DNA from: Gyrodactylus bullatarudis
Taxonomy: Eukaryota; Platyhelminthes; Monogenea; Gyrodactylidea; Gyrodactylidae
Assembly: GCA_012064415.1 (NCBI GenBank)
Contig: SSNU01000068.1
Coordinates: forward strand, 109,367-173,366
Direction: 5' to 3'
Length of the DNA: 64,000 bases
Positions within the stretch are counted from its first letter, which is position 1. Every line of letters starts with the position of its first letter. This document shows, piece by piece, positions 10,772 to 21,500 of this stretch. The notes beneath the pieces are model-generated. The model searched no databases. It had not been told where the DNA came from and was given only the letters and a program-made list of their open reading frames with translations. The translations under genes and the position numbers were made by a program.

Positions 10772-13700
10772 TCAATTGTTGGATGGAAAGAGCCGAAATC
10801 TGGCCGACTTTAGTTGATTGAGGGAAATTTTGGTGGTTCCATTGTCAGAGTTTCGTTTTATGGAAATGTCATTGGCATTAATAAGGGAAATATAGCCAGT
10901 ACATCCATGATTGTTGCCTTCGCGACCTTCAAGAATAACATTGGCACCAACTTGGAACCTAGCATATCAAAAGTTAACCATTAGGAATGAATATGACCAC
11001 TCTATTTTAAAAAGGGTATCAAATCATTAGAATATTTACCAAGTTCTGATTGATTCAGACTTACCTAACCAAAGAAATAGTAAAAGTTCAAGTGAAATAG
11101 AATAAAACTCTACAACGAATAGTAGACTAGGGTGAAATTTTTAAACTCATATCAGGACCAACTTTTCAGATGGAACTATAAATTCTAAGCATTATTTTGT
11201 ATTGAAGTATGTGTTAAAAAACCAAAAATTTTTAAATCGCTGCTCAATTTTCAATGAATTACTTTTACTACGCAATCACTAAAATCCGGAATATCTTGGC
11301 CATTTAATGAGTTTCTTAAATTTTATCTTAAAAAATGGTAAACTTTTCATCAAGAGGGGCTTCATGGTTAATTTCGCTATTCTATCATGTCAGTGTGATA
11401 TTGTGGGAAAAATGGGCAATGACATAATGGAGAATGACTTCCAGGCTTTAAAATTATGGAAAGCATGATCTGAGTACTAAAATTTATCAGAAAAGTAAGT
11501 CCTCCCATAAGTTGTTCGGAGAAAAAAAAATTTAACCCTAGCCTAATGAATAGCAACAATGATGAAAAAGCTCATAGGCTAGTTGAAGATTATGAGTGAT
11601 TTTTCTGAACACACAGATTTAGTTTATATAGGTTTATAAAGGAAATCTCCTTTCTAAACAATAGGAAAATTCGAAATTGAAGCAGTATGTTCTTCATGGC
11701 TAAGATTTCTTGTCACAGCCGTCCCATGTACGGAGCCCGAAAAGTGGATTGCAATATATAAATTAATAGAGAATTTTCTTCAAGTTTGAGTTTGGGTTAG
11801 GCAGAACATTGCGTCCAAACGTGTAATCTGACATTTAATTATGGAACGAATGAGGTTAAATAAAATCACAAGGTTAAAATGTTTCATTGACCAATCAAAA
11901 ACCTTCAGAACAGGCCCTATTACGAGATTGAGACGCTTTAGAAACAGCTTGATTCAAATGAAAAGATGATCGTAATCAAGAAAAATAAGATTTGTTCTCA
12001 TGTTACCATTTATCTGAAAAGGGCTCAGCCTAGAGAAATAGCAAAAAAATAGCAATTAATTAGTGGAAAAATAGCATTCGATTTTGAATAGCAGAAAAAT
12101 AGCAAAATTATTTCCGTGAGGAAATATCCTTGATGCTCAAGAATGTTAATTTCATAGTTGTTATGAAAATTCTAGCAACATATCAAAAATAGTAAAAATA
12201 GCATTTTGAACGCCCTAGTCATAACTAAAACCGACATCTTTAAAATTATGCTTCATACAATTTAATGAATTTGTATTTTCAAGGTAATTTTATTGTATAA
12301 CTCCAAATCTTTATTAAAAATGAATTTCCAAGGTTCATCTTAGGTACTCTTAGAGTCGATTGTAAATCGAGAATCCTAACAAGCCAATAATGAATGGAAT
12401 GAGAAAGAAAATAATAAGTGAAGAGAATAAGGAAGTACAGTGAATTCTCTAAAAATTGTATATAGAAAAGACCAACTCGATAAAAAATAATCGACCCTCT
12501 ACTATAAAGTAGTCATATTAAAATTGTAATAAAAAAGTATCTCTATTTCCTAATAATCATACATTTTCCAGTGTTTTTTCAGACATAGAATCAAAACGAC
12601 CTCATATTTAGGTTCCTTATTCATTAATCTATCATTAATCAACGTTTCAGAGCAATAGGTTCTAAGATGACGTTTTAAAGTTTTTTTCATAATTCATCGA
12701 TGAAATTCATACCATTCGATTGGGAATCAAAAATTATATACGTTTCCACTATTTGTTTCTAGAAAAAACGTATTAGGAAACACTAGTGGCTGTCTAAAAT
12801 CAATTTCCAGTTTTATCCATCAACATTTCATTTCTTAAGAATCCTCTGAGTTCCAGAGCTAAGTTGTGAAGGGATTGACTTAGATGTAAAACAACTCTGT
12901 CTCTCTCCCCTCTTGGTCCAGAGTTTAGAGAGTAATGTTTACACTATTCTACATTGAGCTCAAGCCCTCTCCTTCTACACCGTCTGCTAGTTATTGTGCG
13001 CTTTTTGTCTAAGTTGAATCTTTTTCACAATCTGCCTCAAAATGTTCAGAGGGGTGGGTTGATTACTAAAGAATAACTAAAAGATTCTTAAGAAATTGTT
13101 TCTCTTTTCACACCTGCTAGTTATGTGATTTTTGACTCGGCTAAATCTTATTCAGAATCTTATTATGCAGAACAAGACTAAATGTTTATGAATGTTTATG
13201 ATAACTTAGTTCACAAGAAACACAACACTCTTAAAAATAAGCTCATTAAATGCCTGTCTATGTCTCGATCTATTGAAAAAAAGGAACTCTACAATCTTGA
13301 ATATGATAGAATTGAAAAGAAACTTAAACTAAAAGATTCTTAAGAAATTGTTTCTCTTTTCACACCTGCTAGTTATGTGATTTTTGACTCGGCTAAATCT
13401 TATTCATAAACATTCAGTCTTGAGGTTTGTAAGGGGGTACTATTCTCATTGAGCATTACTCAATGAATAAGACTCAAAATTCGGTTCAAATTCAGGGTTC
13501 TGGAAAATGTATGATTATTAGGAAATAGAGATACTTTTTTATTACAATTTTAATACGACTACTTTATAGTAGAGGGTCGATTATTTTTTATCGAGTTGGT
13601 CTTTTCTATATACAATTTTTAGAGAATTCACTGTAGTTGAATATTCGATGACAAATGGTTTTGAAAAAAGCTAAGTATCTATAAATAATAATGACCAGAA

Positions 13701-15370
13701 TGCGACTAAAGGTTCTCTTTTTTTATATTTCTTGATATTTAAAATTTAAAAGAATGGGTCTAATCAATAACAAAGCTGAAATACTTTATTAAGATGAATC
13801 ATGAATTAAAAGTTATATATTTATTTACTATTACTACTCGTAAGTAAATAGCGGTTTAAAAAATGATAAAGATTAAGGATGTATAAATTTCATTTTTTTT
13901 TAATGAGCATAACAGAACTAACCATCGTTGTTTGTAGTACAAGCGACCGTCATCTATGAAACAATTAACTTGATTATCTCCCGACACTACCTTATTTGAT
14001 GTCGAAGAATTATCAGTGTTACGACGACGACTATAATCTTCTCCATCAAGATCATTGGATTTCTTGTTGAGTCCATAAGAGGGGGAATTATAATTCGACA
14101 TTTTAGTACAGGCTCTGTAAAAGGATCATGATTATTTCAGTGTTTGAGGTGAAAAGAAATTTTTTCAAATAATTACCTCTGGATATTGGTGAGGTCATTG
14201 TAAATATCATTTTCGTTGAGAAGTAAATTTAAATGGGCATAGGAAACATTATTGATACCCTTTCTGCGTTTAGCAGAACTAGTAGGGTTTGCTGGCAAAC
14301 CGGTCCCAGACCCAGGAATGTAGGAAGGCACATTCGTACTAGAGAATCCCATTAGTAAACCAACTGCTGTTGAAGAGCATAATATATTCAAATCTGATCC
14401 CAACGCTGAATTTTGAGGGATATTGTTAGAGGCGTATGAGAGATCTGTTTGGTTTATTGAAGAATCTGACTGTAAATGTGATTTCAATGCCAAATCATTC
14501 AAAATGACAGAGGACAAGAGCGACTCCTTGTTCTGATTCAGAAAGCTAGCAGCAATATGAGAGGTAAGAAAGCCATCATTCAAGTTTAGTCCAAGAGAGC
14601 CAAACAAATTTGCCTGATTAAAGCACGATTCAATTTTGTAGTCAGAGCTAATATTCATATCTAGTTCGGTATTGGGAGATAACCCTGAGTCTTGAATGTA
14701 TCCACTAAGGGAATTCTTTTTGATATAGGAACTGGAGGTCCAAAGGCTATTTGATAGAATGTCACCCCAGTAAGATTGAAATGAGGAAGAGGTATTGTTT
14801 GTTTCGTTGCAGTTGTGGCCGCGCTTTCTAAGTTTCCTGGTAACATTTGGTTTTATGTCTAACACGTCTAGTTTAAAAAGTTGTTTAAATAATAAAGTAT
14901 TTTTATAACAAAAAAGATGAGAACTTACCACCATAAGGAGTTAATTCAATGTTTTTCTTGTCCGACTCCAATCTTCGCTTCAACTCATCGAGAAAGTTGA
15001 CGAGGTAGTCCTGCAACTTATTCTTTTCAATTTCACATTCTTTCTCGCAGTTCTCAATCTCTTTCCTATATTCATTGTGAGTAGTGTCAATCTGATTACA
15101 GAAAAGAGAACATATATGTATGGATCAAGAAAAAATATAGAAAAATTTGCTTACTCTATGCTCGTGGAGTATCTGGATTTTTTGTTTTTGATCAGCTAAC
15201 CACATCTCAACTTTGCGTGAATATTTAATTACATCAGGATGGCAGCCATTTTTTATTTGCTCTAGCTGCATGGTTAGATCTTCAATGGATTCCTTCATGT
15301 CTTTATTTGAATTTTGATTTCCAGGTTGTTCATTAATGTAGGGACGGCGTCCCACCATTCGGCGTCTCAT
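10772..15370 (-). CDS. SUDS3: Sin3-HDAC corepressor subunit SDS3 homologue
   Basis: Exons in coding order are 15370-15155, 15091-14929, 14867-14177, 14114-13923 and 10958-10772, about 482 residues. All phases close and the stop is TGA. SDS3 is a nuclear scaffold subunit of the Sin3 histone deacetylase complex. Residues 1-126 form a charged, helical coiled-coil region (SRKVEMWLADQKQKIQI). KPNVTRKLRKRG follows, matching the TRKLRRR motif of SUDS3. A long Ser/Asn-rich middle makes the protein longer than the human form (about 330). The conserved C-terminus starts DDGRLYYKQRW and continues in the last exon with NDISIKR and KISLNQLK. The final intron is about 3.0 kb and carries a MITE; the other three are 61-63 bases. 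The start could instead be the in-frame ATG at 15397. The gene begins 190 bases from MINDY3, divergently. Confidence 0.87.
11563..11750. repeat. Dispersed repeat shared with 21365-21545
   Basis: Both intervals contain AAAAGCTCA, TAGTTGAAGATTAT, GAACACA and GTTTATAT(A)G(G/A)TTTAT in the same order, followed by a CTCCTT stretch and AAATTGAAGC. It lies in the last intron of SUDS3. No coding potential was seen. Confidence 0.55.
12438..13634. mobile_element. TA-flanked MITE with ~130-base inverted termini
   Basis: The left end begins CAGTGAATTCTCTAAAAATT and the right end is its inverse, each next to a TA dinucleotide. The inverted termini extend to about 12570 and from about 13500, with few differences. 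TA duplication and a CAGTG start are typical of Tc1/mariner-type elements. The 1.2 kb interior has no transposase. It contains a 79-base exact direct repeat (13076-13154 and 13328-13406). The element lies in the last intron of SUDS3. Confidence 0.8.
13076..13406. repeat. Direct repeat of 79 bases inside the MITE
   Basis: 13076-13154 and 13328-13406 appear identical, starting ACTAAAAGATTCTTAAGAAA and ending CTAAATCTTATTCA. The copies are 173 bases apart. The identity suggests a recent local duplication within the element. Confidence 0.85.
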
Positions 15371-15560
15371 TGTGAGTGAATTAAAAAAATTATACAAATT
15401 ATTTGAGGATTCAAACCAAAATATTTTTCATATTATTTTCCGTATTTTGTTATAATCGTGGTGATTTTGGAAATAAATAAGTTAAACTTATCAAGCTTTG
15501 GAGGTCCTCGAACATCAAACCCTTATTGAAGGATCTAAATTAGAGCAAATATAATTTTAG
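15371..15560. promoter_or_regulatory. Shared promoter region of SUDS3 and MINDY3
   Basis: Only 190 bases separate the two divergent start codons, so both promoters and 5' leaders must lie here or overlap. The stretch is AT-rich with no clear TATA box. Its role is inferred from gene orientation alone. Confidence 0.5.
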
Positions 15561-18500
15561 ATGCCTTCTGATATCAATGAAATTCATTTGATATCTAATC
15601 TATTATGGGATAATAGTGCAAGACAATCAGATGTATTTTTAAGATGGTGTCAAGGTGAATAGAATTCATTTTATTAAATAGGCATAAAATTCAGTGATTT
15701 TGATCCAATCTCTCTTGTTCAGGATCAAGGAGGACCTTGTGCAATCATTGCTATATTGCAATCATATATTTTAAAGGGTCTACTTTTCGATGATTGCCTT
15801 GAATTATCTTCTGTTTCTAGTAAAATAAACTTTAATAATTGAACTGTAGAAGATGACGTTCACAGATCTTTATTTCGTTCCATGGCTAGTGTTCTTGAAA
15901 ATATTCACGAGAAATTTTCAAACAGAAGGAGGATCTTTGTTAGTTGGCATGGAGAGAAAACTCATATTAGCTATGATAGTTTCATAAAAGGTTTGTCAGT
16001 TCTCGAAGTTGAATCAGTGGATGAAATGGAAGGTTTGCTGTTTTCCTTAGGAGATTTTTTCTCAAAACCATACAGCATCCTAAGTTTTTTATATTCCTTA
16101 CTAATGACGGCCGGTTATAATGAGCTCAAAGAGAATATCGAAGAAGATTCAATCCCGTTAATCGATTCAACTCATGGTTTCGCCAATCAAAATTTAATTA
16201 ATCTCTTAATAACTGGATTTCCTTCTCAATATCTTTTCGACGGAGAGAAGAATGTTGGGGGAATGAAAATGATCGGCATTGAATCCCAGCCAGAAATAGG
16301 ATTCTTGACGATTTTTGAATCATCCAACTATTGTGAGGTAGGATGGAACTTGAAAAATCCATGCTATCCCATTTGGATTCTTGGCTCTGAAACTCATTTA
16401 ACAGTGATTTGTTCTGATGAACAAAAGTTGATAATCAAAAATGACAATGCCATTTTACAGATGCAAAATGCTGAGCAAAAATTCAAAAAATACTCGGCTA
16501 GTGAAGATGGCAGTTTCATATCACATGATCAACTTTCCACTGTTCTAACTGAGGCCAATATTCCATTTGATCAAGAAAAGTGAGTTTGATTATAATCAAG
16601 GAGATTAAACTGCATTCTAGTTAAATTTTAGGGTTATTTAGGGAAATAATAGTGGTTGGTAGGGCTATTTTGAAAAATGCCATGACTTTTTTGAAAAATG
16701 CTGGGACACACCACTTTTTTTTGAAAAATGCCATGAGTTTCTGACACTATTTTGAAAAATGCCAGGACTTTTTTGAAAAATGCCGGGACACACCGGAATA
16801 TTTTCGAAAAATGCCGGGACACACCAGAATTTTTTTGAAAAATGCCATGAAATTTCTCAATTTTTTAAAAATCTCTATCATGATGTATGTTTGCTTAGTT
16901 TCTGTCTTGATAACGTGTTGTCAACGTTAAAGCAATCCCTATGGTATTTTTCATTTTTTTCAAATCTCTTTTTTGATGTAAGTTTGTTTAGTTTTTTTCT
17001 TGATAATGTGTAGCTAAGGTATTAGCAATCCCTATGAGGCTACGATTCTCTACATAAATAATCTTCAATCGAACCTTGTAGCAACTAAAACCTCTAAAAA
17101 CCTATACCTCCGCACCACTAGACAGCCAATAAGAGGTTGCGATCAATAGCGTGTACTTATGCCTTCCTGATAAATGGCACCCATCTACGGCAATAATTGG
17201 CAGAGCCGAATTGAACGCTTTGGCTGAAATACTTAGGCATAGGAAGGCTGATTCCAACTCGTTTCCATTCTTGATCAGGTCTGTTGTGGTACCGGGATTA
17301 TTCTGTTTTGTAGAATCCAGGAACGATTCCAACCTCGCGAAAGAATTAAGGAAATCATTTTGATTGTCTGTCCTAAGGTCACTAAGGCTCTTCCACGCAC
17401 AATAATATGAGGCATCCAAACCAAGCTGACGCTTAAGGACTTTCTTGCAGTCTTCTGGTGTTACTTCCTTTATGTCTTCGAAAATCGTTTTGACATTGGC
17501 TTTAATGATACTTCGTCGTACGTTGAATTTTGTCTAAAAATCAATAAATAGGTTACTTACTTCTTCGCAAGTATGGTTGAGGAATTTTGTTGTATAAAAC
17601 AATCCGTTGACTCTCATGTTGAAGTTCAGTTGAAATTCGCAGTCATCTTTCTTGCATTTAACACTGTAAAACGAAGAAGTGGTTTTCGCAACTCTGTGGG
17701 GGCGATGACACTGTTCAATGAGTCTATCAAGATCCTGTTTGATTTCCTCAACATTTCGATATGTCGAACCGATATGTAGGTTGTTCATTGTGTTTATGAC
17801 GATATTGGCGAAACCAAATGTTTTTTCATTCTAAAGTCAAAAAGTCTACCTCTTATTGGCTGTCTAGTGGTGCGGAGGTATAGGTTTTTAGAGGTTTTAG
17901 TTGCTACAAGGTTCGATTGAAGATTATTTATGTAGAGAATCGTAGCCTCATAGGGATTGCTAATACCTTAGCTACACATTATCAAGAAAAAAACTAAACA
18001 AACTTACATCAAAAAAGAGATTTGAAAAAAATGAAAAATACCATAGGGATTGCTTTAACGTTGACAACACGTTATCAAGACAGAAACTAAGCAAACATAC
18101 ATCATGATAGAGATTTTTAAAAAATTGAGAAATTTCATGGCATTTTTCAAAAAAATTCTGGTGTGTCCCGGCATTTTTCGAAAATATTCCGGTGTGTCCC
18201 GGCATTTTTCAAAAAAGTCCTGGCATTTTTCAAAATAGTGTCAGAAACTCATGGCATTTTTCAAAATAGCCCTACCAACCACTATTATTTCCCTAAATAA
18301 CCCTAAATTTTATAATTGACCCCGTGTAAGAAATTAGGTGTTTAATGAATAAGTTCTGATATGATTTTCAGGGGAAGATTGTAACTCAAATTTATTTTTA
18401 GTTTTAATATGTTCGGATCATCAGAGTTGAACTTATTTGACTTGAAGTAGTTCTAACTAAATTTAAACAATTCTGCAATCTAAAGCGTCAATCAAAATTA

Positions 18501-21500
18501 TATAATTATATATAATTTAGACGAAGAGACGGATCATTGACGAATTTCCTGAGAAAGTAGGTTTTACATCGTACTTTTTTTAGGATTTCTTTTGAATGGA
18601 TACTGGTTTTGAGATAGTGGTCATATGAGAGTTCAAGATCATTGATGAAGAACTCTGTATTGAATGGTATATGATGATTTAAGAGGGAGTTCTTAATAGG
18701 CATGACTTTAGTTTTACTTTGGTTGATCTTGAGACCTATTAAGGAGAGAGAATGTTGAAGATGATCCATTTGATGATGATGGCAAATTTTGGGATTGGCT
18801 GAATTGAAATGATAAGCCATTCCTTGGGAATATCACTGGTATTAACAATATTTTGTAAATAATTTGATAGATGAATAAAAAAACTTGAGCGAGTAACAGA
18901 GAAGGAGATAGAAAGAAGTTATCTTTCCTTGCCTTGTTAGTTTTAAGTAAATATTTGACATCTTCAGGAAATTGTAATGAGCTAAATTCTGTAGTTCTCT
19001 ATATGGATCTAGCAGGCTCATTAAATTAAAAATTAAGACATACTTCTCGAAACTGTTGTATTTTAGAAATTTTCCTTGTCAATTTCCATTCAGTAAAGAA
19101 AGACATAGTTTTATTATCAGAAAAAATGTGGGATGTCATTCAAAATTGAGTTGGAATTAAACCATGGACGTGTATTTACTGTAAAAATATTTCGACCGTC
19201 TTTTCGTCAATTCTGATGTCTAATTTGTTGTAAATTTTTCAGTAAGGAGTATTTACTGTTATGGTCTGTCGGACATGGTATTCTCCTATAAAACTAATCA
19301 GAATTATTAAACACCTTTTTTTGGAAAAAACAACTGTTGAGATTAATCCAAAGCATTTACAATTGGCTATGCTATAAACATTTTCATTAAAAGAGCTATG
19401 TTTTCTGATCTGGATTCTGTTGATGCTGCTTCTCGAAAATTCTGCAGAAATGATTTGAGAGGCACTAGAGTCTCAAAAGAAATAAAAATGGATTCACGAG
19501 CTAATGTCCAGACAAAAACAGTTTTATACGAGAAAAGATAGATTGTATAAATATAAACAGACCAGCGATAAAAGCCCTTACTATTACATAAAAACATACA
19601 AGGCCTAACGAACTATAAAAGAAATAATTTAGTAAAACTTACTACTATAAAAGAAAAAAATATTTAGAAAAAACAAACCATAATGGAAATTCATATTATT
19701 CCTCATGATAACACTGTTATTTCACTAGTCATAACGGAAATAATCATTCTCAGACAGACCTTTTTTAAGAGAATACCATTTCCGACAGACCATAACAGTA
19801 AATACCCCTTTCAGTAAACATCAGTCCTTCGAGTTTCATTAGAATTAATATTAAAAAATTAGAAAAGACCCCAAATGTAAGTTTCTTATTGAGCATTACC
19901 ACTGGCAATATTTTAATAACGATAGAATATAAGAATTCATTATGCACCAAAACTCTCCAATAAATAGCAAAAATATCCCCTGTGCAGTTATGTACGTTGA
20001 TTTATCCAAAGCTTTTGACAAATTACCTTCTAGTGCCATTAAAAACTCCCTCATTTCCCAAAATGTAAAGATCACAGTACATGTGTTCAGATTAAAGACG
20101 AAGAATCTTCGAAAAATCACATCTGGCATCCCCCAAGGTTCAGTTATCGGACCATTTCTTTTCAACCTTGTCTTTTCGTACATTAAACCTTCCAACACTA
20201 TATAAATGGTTACACTATTATAAATATTAGGGTAATACAAAATTTTATTTTCCCCGAACAATGTTCTATGCCTTAATCAAAAATTGATGTTTTAACCATG
20301 AAAAACACATTTTTGAAAATCAAAATGAAAATTTTTCATGTTCTGATATACAAAAATCCCATTTTCCCTAAAATCATCAAAATTTACCTAATTTCCTGGG
20401 ACTTTCTTCCGACATGTGAAAGAACACTCAATTTCTACTATAAGCCCTATTTTTATTCAAAATGTTGCAAAAACTATTCAAAAATCTCAATTTGTCCTTT
20501 CTCGTGGTGAAATTCATTGAAAAAATCTTGGCGCGTGTTCAAAAATTGTCATCTTCAATCGATATTTTGTATATCTGAACAAACTCGAAAATGTATGGTT
20601 TTATAGGAAAAAATGCTTAGTTTTCGATAATCTTCAAAAGGAGATTAAGGCTGGGAAAAGTTGAAAAATTTCTCCTACTCTAATAAATATACTGATGACA
20701 TCAAAATCCTCACCCACCTATCCAGCTCCTCTGATAGAATTTCCAATGAACTAACTCACTTGTCAACTACACTACTCAACATCGGTCTTTCCTTTAATGA
20801 ACTCAAAACCAAGATTCTCCCCCTGAATAACCAAATAATTTCAGCATCCTCTCTCCAAGCCCTACTGGTGGATAAAATCAAAGACCATTACGACAAAAAG
20901 CTCAACACCAAATCTCACCTCATATCTACCCTCAAAACCATGAATCTTAAATGTCTTGCACTTAAAATACTTATACAATCGCCCGAAATTAGAATTCTCA
21001 TGTACAGATCAGTCATCCTCCCCAACTTCAACTATGGCTCCAGACCACTTTGTACGATCCCCGTTGGTCTTTGCTACGAGATAGAAAAAGTCCAAAGAAA
21101 TTATCTCAGATCATACTTTGGTCCCCTCCCATATAGAGAACTCCTAAAGAAAGCCAATCTATTCCCTCTCTGGCTTCGTAGACTTGCCGCTTCAGCCAAT
21201 TTACTATCAAATCACCCCCCCCATAATCCGACCTTAAACTATAATCTGGAGGGTACTCTATATTACATGACGTCCTTATCCTTTTTTAAATACCAATGGA
21301 ACGTCGACATTTAATAATTTCATATTTTCTATTTCAATAAAAATCTATTATATATATAAAGTCGAGAGAAAAGTGAAAAAGCTCAGATCGGCCTGGATAG
21401 TTGAAGATTATAGGAATAATTCTTTTGAACACATGAGTCTGGTTTATATAGATTTATGAAGAATTTCTCCTTCACCCAAACGTCCGTACTGTCACCAGCC

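Noticed and set aside
15840..15842. In-frame TGA in MINDY3 near a position where the human protein has Trp; looked like a nonsense mutation or recoded stop.
   Set aside because: A GTAAAA...GTAG segment (15820-15849) of 30 bases removes it and keeps the frame, in line with the other micro-introns.
19896..20261. Open frame of 121 codons on the minus strand.
   Set aside because: It is the reverse of the reverse transcriptase remnant on the plus strand, whose motifs are clear.
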